64,000 nt of DNA from Arenibacter sp041392165 (GTDB lineage: Bacteria; Bacteroidota; Bacteroidia; Flavobacteriales; Flavobacteriaceae): assembly GCA_041392165.1 (NCBI GenBank), contig JAWKMN010000005.1:165230-229229 (forward strand). The letters are read 5' to 3'. Below are positions 10,530-17,851 of the stretch, one piece after another (positions within the stretch are counted from its first letter, which is position 1; each line of letters begins with the position of its first letter). A model generated the notes under the pieces. The model searched no databases. It saw nothing but the letters and a program-made list of their open reading frames with translations, and was not told the origin of the DNA. Made by a program: the position numbers and the translations under genes.

Positions 10530-10720
10530 TAATTTGGAAATGTGTTAATTTGATGATTTGAAAATGGGTAATTTGGAAATGTAGCAATGTGCCAATGTAA
10601 CAATTTTTCAATGTACCAATAAATTAATTTAATAATGTGTTAATTTGATGATTTGAAAATGTAATAATTTTTCAATGTAACAATGGATTAATGTAACAAT
10701 GTGGCAATGGCCCAATGCAA
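10530..10720. repeat. Degenerate octamer tandem array, 24 units
   Basis: The sequence divides into 24 consecutive units, 23 of exactly 8 bases and one of 7 (10562-10568). Most units have the form [C/T/A]AAT followed by [G/T] and three variable bases: CAATGTAA, CAATGTAC, TAATTTGA, AAATGTAA; TGATTTGA is a recurrent variant. The period is not a multiple of 3 and many units contain TAA or TGA, so it is not coding. It sits directly before the sulfatase leader and is followed by three copies of CCAGAAA (10731-10751). Related arrays lie at 12302, 27491 and 41311. Confidence 0.85.
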
Positions 10721-10730
10721 AACTCTATAA

Positions 10731-10751
10731 CCAGAAACCAGAAACCAGAAA
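10731..10751. repeat. Heptamer repeat CCAGAAA x3
   Basis: Three perfect tandem copies of CCAGAAA lie immediately upstream of the sulfatase start (ATG 10754). Slippage here could change the spacing between the promoter region and the start codon. No function is known. Confidence 0.75.
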
Positions 10752-10753
10752 TA

Positions 10754-12301
10754 ATGAAGAAATTAATTGCACTGACCTTAATAGCAAGTTGCTTGATTTC
10801 CTGTAGGGAGGAAAAAACAAAGGAGCTAAAGTTGGATAGATCCCTAAGGCCAAATATTATCTATATTTTGGCCGATGATCTAGGGTATGCGGAAATTGGG
10901 GCCTATGGTCAGGAAAAAATAGAGACTCCCAATATTGACGCTCTGGCAAGGGAAGGGATGTTGTTTACACAACATTATACCAGTGCCCCGGTCTGTGCCC
11001 CTGCTCGTTATATGCTGCTGACAGGTACACATTCCGGACACGCACATATCCGTGGTAATGAGGAGTGGGGAGAGCGCGGGGAAGTATGGAATTACAGGGC
11101 TATGGCAAAAGACTCCGTGTTGGAGGGACAAAGGCCCATGCCCGACAGTACCATTACCATTGCCAAAAAGTTAAAGGAAGTAGGCTATAGCACGGCCATG
11201 TTCGGAAAATGGGGCCTGGGTGCCCCCCATACCAATTCTATTCCAACTACAATGGGATTCGATTTCTTTTTCGGATATAATTGCCAGCGACAGGCACATA
11301 CCTATTATCCCTTGCATTTGTACAAAAATGAAAATAGGGTCCATTTGAATAACGATACCGTTGCCCCCAATACAAAATTGGCCAAAGGAGTGGATATTAA
11401 CGACCCCGGGAGTTATACTTCCTTTACCTTGAACGAGTATGCACCGGACCTCATGTTCGAGGAACTTAAGGGCTTTGTAGATAGAAACAAGAAGGATCCA
11501 TTTTTTATATACTGGGCAACCCCTATACCACATGCGGCCATACAAGCGCCCCAAAGATGGGTGGATTATTATAAAAATAAGTTTGGGGAAGAAGAACCCT
11601 ACTTGGGGGAAAGAGGTTATTTTCCACATCAAAATCCGCGGGCCGGTTACGCTGCCATGGTTTCTTATTTGGATGAAAATATTGGGAAACTGGTGGATAA
11701 ATTGAAGGCGGACGGACGCTATGACAATACCTTGATTATATTTACCTCGGACAATGGCCCTTCATTTAATGGAGGAACCGATTCGCCTTGGTTTGATAGT
11801 GCAAAACCTTTTAGAAGCGAGTATGGTAGGGGAAAGGGCTTTGTTTATGAAGGGGGGATCAGGGTACCTATGATTGCATCCTGGCCGGGAAGGATAAAAG
11901 CGGCCAGTAAAACGGATCATATCTCCGTACATTATGATGTTATGGCTACACTGGCCGATGTGGCAGGATATGAAAAGCCAAGTTACACGGACGGACTTAG
12001 TTTTTTGCCTACCCTGCTTTCGCAGGAAGATCAAAAGCAACATGATTTTTTATATTGGGAGTTTCCTGAATATGGAGGGCAATTGGCCATTAGAATGGGC
12101 GATTGGAAAGTGGTAAAAAACCACCTTAAGGATAAAAAGAATAAGCCTACATTGGAATTGTACAATCTTAGGACAGATATTATGGAAACCACAAATGTAG
12201 CGGACCAACATCCGGATATATTGGAAAAAGCGGCCAAAATATTGGAAAGTCAACATACCGAACCCACTATTGAAAAGTTTAAAATCCCCAATTTAAAGTA
12301 G
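10754..12301 (+). CDS. Sulfatase (S1 family, formylglycine type), lipoprotein
   Basis: A 515-residue arylsulfatase-type enzyme that would hydrolyse sulfate esters, probably on polysaccharides. ATG 10754 gives a lipoprotein signal MKKLIALTLIASCLISC with lipobox LISC; the frame extends to ATG 10715, but that lies inside the octamer array. Metal ligands are in IIYILADDLGYAEIG (Asp41, Asp42), and the modified cysteine is Cys81 in SAPVCAPARYMLLTG, the CxPxR formylglycine motif. Further family blocks are MFGKWGLG, FIYWATPIPHAA, IIFTSDNGPSF and GGIRVPMIASWPG. A formylglycine-generating enzyme is encoded two genes downstream, consistent with the Cys-type active site. Exact substrate unknown. Confidence 0.93.
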   Translation: MKKLIALTLIASCLISCREEKTKELKLDRSLRPNIIYILADDLGYAEIGAYGQEKIETPNIDALAREGMLFTQHYTSAPVCAPARYMLLTGTHSGHAHIRGNEEWGERGEVWNYRAMAKDSVLEGQRPMPDSTITIAKKLKEVGYSTAMFGKWGLGAPHTNSIPTTMGFDFFFGYNCQRQAHTYYPLHLYKNENRVHLNNDTVAPNTKLAKGVDINDPGSYTSFTLNEYAPDLMFEELKGFVDRNKKDPFFIYWATPIPHAAIQAPQRWVDYYKNKFGEEEPYLGERGYFPHQNPRAGYAAMVSYLDENIGKLVDKLKADGRYDNTLIIFTSDNGPSFNGGTDSPWFDSAKPFRSEYGRGKGFVYEGGIRVPMIASWPGRIKAASKTDHISVHYDVMATLADVAGYEKPSYTDGLSFLPTLLSQEDQKQHDFLYWEFPEYGGQLAIRMGDWKVVKNHLKDKKNKPTLELYNLRTDIMETTNVADQHPDILEKAAKILESQHTEPTIEKFKIPNLK

Positions 12302-12373
12302 TGATTTGATAATTCGATGATTTGAAAATGAGTTAATTTGGAAATGTAACAATGTACTAATTTGATAATCGGT
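12302..12373. repeat. Degenerate octamer tandem array, 9 units
   Basis: Nine 8-base units (TGATTTGA, TAATTCGA, TGATTTGA, AAATGAGT, TAATTTGG, AAATGTAA, CAATGTAC, TAATTTGA, TAATCGGT) begin at the base after the sulfatase stop codon. Same unit type as the array at 10530. Confidence 0.82.
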
Positions 12374-12380
12374 TAAATTT

Positions 12381-12415
12381 GCCTATTGCCTATTGCCTAT
12401 TGCCTATTGCCTATT
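12381..12415. repeat. Perfect heptamer repeat GCCTATT x5
   Basis: Five perfect tandem copies of GCCTATT follow the octamer array after 7 bases. This is a likely slippage site. A lone related stretch (GCCTATTGCCT) occurs between ilvB and ilvN near 53562. Confidence 0.9.
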
Positions 12416-12482
12416 TTAATTAGTTGTTTCCTTAGTTCCTTTTAAAAGTATAATAATGGTATTTTTGCTAGCTTAAAAAATA

Positions 12483-13472
12483 TTGTGTTTTATGTTTAGG
12501 GATTTTTATGAAAAGGGATTTTATATCACCTTACTTACTTTTGCTTTATGGGTAAATTTTTCAATGGCCCAAGAAGAAATTACGGAAAAGGAATTAAAAG
12601 ACCATATTTTATTTTTGACTTCGGAAAAAAATTCTGGTCGTTATCCCGGAGGAAAAATAAATAAAAGGATTGTCCGATATATATCCAAGGATTTTAAAAA
12701 GTCCGGAATCTCTCCCTTTTTGCCATCCTATGGACAGCCTTTTGTGGCATCATTACGGGTAAAGAAGGGGGATAAGCCCAAAAAGTCCGTTACAACTTGG
12801 AATGTCATTGGGTATATAGAAGGCAATGATCCATTATTAAAGAACGAATATATTGTATTGGGGGCCCATTATGATCATTTGGGAATGGGGGGCGGACCGT
12901 CTTCAAAATCGGATAAAATAGGGATACACCATGGCGCGGATGATAACGCAAGCGGTACTTCTGCCCTACTTGAAATAGGGGAGAAATTAATGGCGCACAG
13001 GTCGGCCTTAAAAAGGAGTATTTTGTTGATTGCCTTTGGAGCAGAGGAACAGGGCCTTTTGGGCAGTAAATATTTTACGGACAATCCTGTAGTGCCAATA
13101 TCGCAGATTAAATTAATGATCAATATGGATATGGTAGGTAGGTTAAATAATGCCAAGCAGGTATATATGGGCGGAGCCGGAACCTTTCCCGGTGGAGTGG
13201 AATTGATGAAGGAATTGGGGCCTCCCTTGGGCTTGTCGCCGGTAGTCCACGCCGGGTCTGTGGGAGGTTCGGATCATGTGTCCTTTTATAAAAAGAATAT
13301 TTCCGTACTGGGAATCCATACAGGAGGGCATCCCCAATACCATACGCCCGAGGATACGGTAGAGCTGATTAATTTTGAAGGACAAAAACTAGTATGCCAT
13401 TATATATTTAGCGCCATAATGAGGATAGCTTCAACATCTTATGTAATGAAATTTATTCCGCAAGGGGAATAG
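12483..13472 (+). CDS. M28 family zinc metallopeptidase, secreted
   Basis: A 329-residue aminopeptidase-type M28 enzyme. A hydrophobic signal segment (ITLLTFALWVNFSMAQ) suggests export with cleavage before Gln-Glu. The co-catalytic zinc ligands are all visible in order: His in VLGAHYDHLG, Asp in HHGADDNASG, the Glu pair in FGAEEQGLLGS, Asp in INMDMVGR and His in PQYHTPEDT. The start could also be ATG 12492. It lies between the sulfatase and the formylglycine-generating enzyme on the same strand, only 44 bases before the latter, so cotranscription with it is plausible. It trims N-terminal residues from peptides in the periplasm or outside; substrate unknown. Confidence 0.9.
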   Translation: MCFMFRDFYEKGFYITLLTFALWVNFSMAQEEITEKELKDHILFLTSEKNSGRYPGGKINKRIVRYISKDFKKSGISPFLPSYGQPFVASLRVKKGDKPKKSVTTWNVIGYIEGNDPLLKNEYIVLGAHYDHLGMGGGPSSKSDKIGIHHGADDNASGTSALLEIGEKLMAHRSALKRSILLIAFGAEEQGLLGSKYFTDNPVVPISQIKLMINMDMVGRLNNAKQVYMGGAGTFPGGVELMKELGPPLGLSPVVHAGSVGGSDHVSFYKKNISVLGIHTGGHPQYHTPEDTVELINFEGQKLVCHYIFSAIMRIASTSYVMKFIPQGE

Positions 13473-13516
13473 AATCATTTAGGTTCTTTACCTTTACAGG
13501 GATTAAAAACTACCTA

Positions 13517-14656
13517 ATGCAAAAGTTTAATTTTTTAGGAGCCGTTTGTGTGGTGGCTTTGTTGGTTCAGTGTAAAGAAGAAAAGAAACCGGTCAATAAG
13601 GTGGAAGGAAATGACCCTATTTCGGAAATTGCAGAATCTGAAATCGACACAACTTCTGTGTTGATTGAAAAACCCGATGGCATAGATGCCCCTGATGGGA
13701 TGGTATGGATTCCTGGCGGTGAATTTATCCAGGGTGCCGTTCCACAGGATAAGATGGCCATGCCCCATGAAAAACCTGCCCATAAGGTGAAGATAGATGG
13801 CTTTTTTATGGATGCAACGGAGGTGACCAATGCCCAATTTGCAAAATTTGTCAAGGAAACGGGCTACGTAACCGTTGCCGAACGCGCCATAGATTGGGAG
13901 GAAATGAAAACCCAGGTTCCAGAGGGCACTCCCAAGCCCCATGATTCCATTTTGCAACCGGGTTCTTTGACCTTTAAGAAAACAAAGGGTTCCGTACCCA
14001 ACCTGTACGATTTTTCGCAATGGTGGAGCTGGACCATTGGAGCCAATTGGAAACATCCCAATGGACCTGGAAGTTCTATAAAGGGAAAAGATAACGAGCC
14101 TGTGGTACAAGTGGCCTATGAGGACGCCCTGGCCTATTGCCAATGGGCGGGAAGAAGGTTGCCAACAGAGGCCGAATGGGAAAGGGCTGCCAGGGGCAAT
14201 AAAACCGAAAGTATCTATTTCTGGGGCGATGACGATTCTATTTTGTCGCAAATGGCAAATACATGGGAAGGGGAATTTCCGGTAACCAATATCAAAGCCG
14301 ATGGTCATGAAAAGCGCGCCAAAGTTAAGTCTTACCCTCCCAACGATTTTGGCCTATACGATATGGCAGGTAATGTTTGGGAATGGACCAGTGATTGGTA
14401 CAATACCAATTATTACAAGGAATTGGGTGCCATAAATGGTCCTGTGGTTAACCCCCAAGGCGCAGCCACTGCCTATAACCCCAATATGCCCTATGCCAAG
14501 GAGAAGGTAATGAGGGGAGGGTCTTTCCTGTGTAACGCTTCCTATTGTGCCAGCTACAGGATATCTTCCAGGATGGCCTCCAGCATGGACTCCTCCTTGG
14601 AGCACCTGGGCTTTAGGACGGTCGTTACCGTAGATATGCTTGCAGGGACCAAATAG
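13517..14656 (+). CDS. Formylglycine-generating enzyme (FGE/SUMF1 family), lipoprotein
   Basis: A 379-residue sulfatase-modifying factor homologue that would oxidise the sulfatase active-site Cys to formylglycine. The N-terminus is a lipoprotein signal (MQKFNFLGAVCVVALLVQC). The domain begins GMVWIPGGEFIQGA, then DATEVTNAQFAKFV, RLPTEAEWERAARG, DMAGNVWEWTSDW and VMRGGSFLCNASYCASYRIS. Many SUMF1-domain proteins (GldJ, GldK type) lack the two C-terminal cysteines; here the pair is present with the Cys-x4-Cys spacing of true copper-dependent FGE (human Cys336/Cys341). Its position two genes after a CxPxR sulfatase supports real maturase activity. Confidence 0.9.
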   Translation: MQKFNFLGAVCVVALLVQCKEEKKPVNKVEGNDPISEIAESEIDTTSVLIEKPDGIDAPDGMVWIPGGEFIQGAVPQDKMAMPHEKPAHKVKIDGFFMDATEVTNAQFAKFVKETGYVTVAERAIDWEEMKTQVPEGTPKPHDSILQPGSLTFKKTKGSVPNLYDFSQWWSWTIGANWKHPNGPGSSIKGKDNEPVVQVAYEDALAYCQWAGRRLPTEAEWERAARGNKTESIYFWGDDDSILSQMANTWEGEFPVTNIKADGHEKRAKVKSYPPNDFGLYDMAGNVWEWTSDWYNTNYYKELGAINGPVVNPQGAATAYNPNMPYAKEKVMRGGSFLCNASYCASYRISSRMASSMDSSLEHLGFRTVVTVDMLAGTK

Positions 14657-14731
14657 TTTTTTTAATTTTTCCTGAGTTCGATTTAAAAATACTGTTTTTC
14701 AAATAGTTATAAGATAATATCATAAAGCATC

Positions 14732-14812
14732 CGTCATTCCGAACAATGTACGAGGAGGAATCCCACAACTATGGGATTTCTCTTCGTTCGTTCCTCACTC
14801 TGTCGAAATGAC
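14732..14812. repeat. Long imperfect hairpin repeat (GTCATTCCGA...TCGAAATGAC type)
   Basis: About 80 bases form a near-continuous inverted repeat: the left arm GTCATTCCGA matches the right end TCGAAATGAC, and CGAGGAGGAATCCCA pairs with TGGGATTTCTCTTCG around a short loop. From memory, similar hairpins are scattered between genes in many Flavobacteria. Here it lies in the 485-base gap between the maturase and galK. Role unknown; it could act as RNA structure or be a small mobile repeat. Confidence 0.75.
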
Positions 14813-15069
14813 TACCGTTGTTCAATCCAAATTAGAATGGAAATAATTTTCAAGCAGCTAAAATGATATTGTATTAAAACATTGATTTTAAATTACTTAA
14901 TAAAGTTGTCAATGGTAGCGGAGTTGATAGGTGATTGTACTGTAACGTTTTTTAATGAGGTCTTTCCTGATAACCATCGGGATCCGCTCAACCTGACAGG
15001 TGTAATATAAATAACAGATATTAAGTAAAAGATATATTGAACTCGCCTTGATATAAAAGGATTAGGGAT

Positions 15070-15112
15070 AAAATATTTTATAAATGTAAATTTTACACTT
15101 ATAAAATATTTT
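15070..15112. promoter_or_regulatory. 43-bp near-perfect palindrome upstream of galK (probable operator)
   Basis: The arms AAAATATTTTATAA and TTATAAAATATTTT flank the perfect odd palindrome TGTAAATTTTACA (15085-15097). Only one symmetric position pair (15084/15098) breaks the 43-bp symmetry. It ends 2 bases before a TATATTTG -7 box and so covers the -33 region, the expected position of a repressor or activator site for the galactose genes. No regulator gene is adjacent, so the protein is unknown. Confidence 0.7.
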
Positions 15113-15113
15113 C

Positions 15114-15121
15114 TATATTTG
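15114..15121 (+). promoter_or_regulatory. Bacteroidetes -7 promoter box of galK (TATATTTG)
   Basis: TATATTTG matches the TAnnTTTG consensus of the Bacteroidetes primary sigma factor and lies 20 bases before the galK ATG, giving a short leader. The -33 position falls inside the palindrome. Confidence 0.6.
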
Positions 15122-15141
15122 CGGCTAAACGCTAAACGTAT

Positions 15142-16284
15142 ATGCCATTTCCCGATAATTTTGCCCCAGAACTAGTTATTGAATCCCCCGGAAGAATCAA
15201 TTTGATAGGGGAGCACACCGATTATAACCTGGGTTATGTATTGCCTACGGCCATAGAGAAGAAAATTACCTTTAAATTCAAACGAAACCGGTCCGATAAG
15301 GAATGTAAGCTGTATAGTTTGGGCTACAATACCGGGTTTACCCTGCAATTGGATAAAATTGCCAGAAGTAAAGTGGAATGGGAAAATTATATTCTGGGCG
15401 TTATACATGAAATTTTACAGAGAACGGATAAGTTAAAGGGGTTCGATTGTATCATTGATAGTAAATTGCCCATGGGTTCGGGTCTCAGTTCATCGGCAGC
15501 CTTGGAATGCGGATTGGCTTTCGGACTCAATGAATTGTTCGGTCTGGGGCTTTCCAAAATGGATATAGTGCATCTATCCCAAAGGGCAGAGCATACTTTT
15601 GTGGGTACCCAATGTGGAATCATGGACCAATTTGCTTCCGTAATGAGCGAAAAGGGCCATGTTATATTATTGGACTGCAAGTCTCTGGAGTATCGGCAGA
15701 TCCCGATTCATATGGAATCCTATAAAATGATAATGCTAAATACAAAAGTATCCCATAACCTGGCCTCCAGTGAGTATAATACGAGGAGGCTGGAGTGTGT
15801 GCAAGGTGTGGGCATCATCCGGAAAAAATATCCCGAAGTAGGATCGTTAAGGGATGTAACGACTACCATGATAGAGGAATTTAAGGAAACAATGGATGCC
15901 ACTCTTTATAAAAGATGCAGTTTTATTGTTAGTGAAAATAAGAGGGTGCTGAAAGCAGTAGATGCCTTAAAGGCCAATGATATTCAACGTATGGGAGCTT
16001 TACTCTACGAGGCACATGAAGGGATCAGTAAATTATATGAGGTAAGTTGTCCTGAATCCGATTTTTTGGTCGATTTTTCCAAACAATCTGATGCTGTATT
16101 GGGGGCCAGACAGACGGGTGGTGGATTTGGAGGGTGTATCTTGAATATTGTACATAAGGATAAGGTAGAAGCCTTTGTTAGTGATGCCACTGAGGCCTAT
16201 AAAAAAGCTTTTAATATTGAATTGGAGGCCTTTGCGGTTCAACCTAGCACTGGAACATACATAATAAGGCATAATGATAAATAG
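15142..16284 (+). CDS. galK: Galactokinase
   Basis: A 380-residue GHMP kinase that phosphorylates alpha-D-galactose to galactose 1-phosphate, the first committed step of the Leloir pathway. The galactokinase signature SPGRINLIGEHTDYNLGYVL is at residues 15-34, the ATP-binding GHMP motif LPMGSGLSSSAALE follows near 110, then MDQFASVMSEKGHVILLDC, and the C-terminal GHMP motif GARQTGGGFGGC near residue 325. Length matches the family. It overlaps galT by 11 bases and is preceded by the 43-bp palindrome. Confidence 0.97.
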   Translation: MPFPDNFAPELVIESPGRINLIGEHTDYNLGYVLPTAIEKKITFKFKRNRSDKECKLYSLGYNTGFTLQLDKIARSKVEWENYILGVIHEILQRTDKLKGFDCIIDSKLPMGSGLSSSAALECGLAFGLNELFGLGLSKMDIVHLSQRAEHTFVGTQCGIMDQFASVMSEKGHVILLDCKSLEYRQIPIHMESYKMIMLNTKVSHNLASSEYNTRRLECVQGVGIIRKKYPEVGSLRDVTTTMIEEFKETMDATLYKRCSFIVSENKRVLKAVDALKANDIQRMGALLYEAHEGISKLYEVSCPESDFLVDFSKQSDAVLGARQTGGGFGGCILNIVHKDKVEAFVSDATEAYKKAFNIELEAFAVQPSTGTYIIRHNDK

Positions 16285-17323
16285 TTTTAACGATAATCCC
16301 CATAGAAGATTAAATATTCTAACGGGGGAATGGGTTTTGGTTTCTCCCCATAGGACCAAAAGGCCATGGCAGGGAAAGATCGAAAAAAGTGCTAGGACAG
16401 ACCTGCCGGCCTATGACCCTTCCTGCTATCTTTGTCCTACAAATGAAAGAATGGGGGGCGGGTTCAATCCCAATTATGTAAAACCCTATGCCTTTGTCAA
16501 TGATTTTTCGGCCCTCTTGCCCAATGTTGGGCAAGAGACCTACAAAAACGGACTTTTGTACGCAGAATCCGAGTCCGGTATCTGTAAGGTGGTTTGTTTT
16601 TCGCCCAATCACTCCCTTACATTGCCTTTAATGTCCGTTCCGGACATTGCGGACGTAATTTCGATTTGGCAAAAAGAATATAAGGAATTAGGGGCTATGG
16701 AAGGTATCGATCACGTTCAGATATTTGAAAATAAAGGGGACGTAATGGGGTGCAGCAACCCCCATCCGCATGGGCAAATTTGGGCACAGCATAAAATTCC
16801 TCAGGAAGTACATAAGAAAACGGGATATCTTAAGGCGTATTGGGAAGAACACGGTAGAAGTATTTTGGAAGATTACATGGCCCAGGAATTACAATTAAAG
16901 GAACGTATTATTATTGAAAATGAACATTTTGTTGCATTGGTTCCTTATTGGGCGGTATGGCCTTATGAGACAATGATCGTTCCCAAAAGAAAATTGGCAC
17001 ATATCGGTTTACTTTCGGAACCCGAAAAGATATCCTATGCCGAAATCCTAAAATTACTTACCATTAGGTACGATAATATTTTTAACACTTCTTTTCCGTA
17101 TTCTGCAGGAATACATCAAGCGCCCACGGATGGAAGGGAACATCCCGAATGGCACTTTCACATGTCTTTTTACCCGCCATTATTGCGATCGGCTACGGTA
17201 AAGAAATTCATGGTCGGTTATGAAATGTTTGCCGATCCGCAACGGGATATCACCGCCGAACAGGCAGCGGAAACAATGAAGTCGTTACCCAACTGGCATT
17301 ATAGTAGAAGTGGGGAAGAATAA
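16274..17323 (+). CDS. galT: Galactose-1-phosphate uridylyltransferase
   Basis: A 349-residue enzyme exchanging UMP between UDP-glucose and galactose 1-phosphate. The zinc pair is Cys51/Cys54 in SCYLCPTNERMGGG, and the active site is GCSNPHPHGQIW with His164 and the uridylylated nucleophile His166, the same numbering as in the E. coli enzyme. The C-terminal HQAPTDGREHPEWHFHMSF block is typical. The ATG lies within the end of galK, so the two are translationally coupled. No galE or galM is seen nearby. Confidence 0.97.
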   Translation: MINSFNDNPHRRLNILTGEWVLVSPHRTKRPWQGKIEKSARTDLPAYDPSCYLCPTNERMGGGFNPNYVKPYAFVNDFSALLPNVGQETYKNGLLYAESESGICKVVCFSPNHSLTLPLMSVPDIADVISIWQKEYKELGAMEGIDHVQIFENKGDVMGCSNPHPHGQIWAQHKIPQEVHKKTGYLKAYWEEHGRSILEDYMAQELQLKERIIIENEHFVALVPYWAVWPYETMIVPKRKLAHIGLLSEPEKISYAEILKLLTIRYDNIFNTSFPYSAGIHQAPTDGREHPEWHFHMSFYPPLLRSATVKKFMVGYEMFADPQRDITAEQAAETMKSLPNWHYSRSGEE

Positions 17324-17342
17324 TTTGGTGGAGGTATACCCT

Positions 17343-17630
17343 CTAATTATATAGGTCCAATTTATTCTTTAACCGGGTAATTTCATTTTGCATTTTTTCC
17401 ATCTTATTTAGAAGTCGCGTAATAACGGCTATACCTTCCAAATTAATGTCGAGATCGGAATGCAGTCTCAATATTTTTTCCGCTTTGGGCAACTGTTGTA
17501 TGGGCAGGTAATGCATATTTTCCTTGACCACTACATCTACCAGTCCGTACTCGTATAGTTCCAATACGAAATGGGTTTCAATATGGTGGCTCTCACAAAA
17601 GTCGGTAATAAGTATATATTCCTGGTCCAT
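17343..17630 (-). CDS. cbpM: Chaperone modulator CbpM
   Basis: A 95-residue MerR-like protein (ILITDFCESHHIETHFVLELYEYGLV, then LPKAEKILRLHSDLDINLEGIAVITRLLNKME) typical of CbpM, which binds the J-domain of CbpA and modulates its cochaperone activity. It follows a CbpA-type dnaJ gene on the same strand, the usual order, but with an unusually long 221-base gap. That gap contains the perfect 14-bp palindrome CCGATAATTATCGG at 17799-17812. Confidence 0.85.
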   Translation of the reverse strand: MDQEYILITDFCESHHIETHFVLELYEYGLVDVVVKENMHYLPIQQLPKAEKILRLHSDLDINLEGIAVITRLLNKMEKMQNEITRLKNKLDLYN

Positions 17631-17851
17631 AAGGATTAAATTTGGTCAATATATTTATTTGATGCACTGGTGCAGATTACTCTTTTCATCTGTTCAAATT
17701 TATTGTTTTTTAATGGTTGGATGGAATTATTCACATCGCCGATTATCGTTCTTTATAGGTGTTCATGAATCTTCGATTTCGCCATTGAACATATCGTCCC
17801 GATAATTATCGGTTGGTATCACGATTTGTTATAGCTCATTTCATACATAAA

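Noticed and set aside
10530..10720. Octamer array considered as a CRISPR array
   Set aside because: Units are 8 bases and degenerate, without identical repeats of 23-47 bases or unique spacers, and no cas genes are present.
13535..14308. 257-codon minus-strand frame
   Set aside because: Antisense shadow of the formylglycine-generating enzyme gene; no signal or domain.
14900..15010. Possible TPP-type riboswitch (CAACCTGACAGGTG near 14990)
   Set aside because: Only a short fragment resembles the THI-box; the conserved CTGAGA and GGATAATGC-like parts are missing and the downstream gene is galK.
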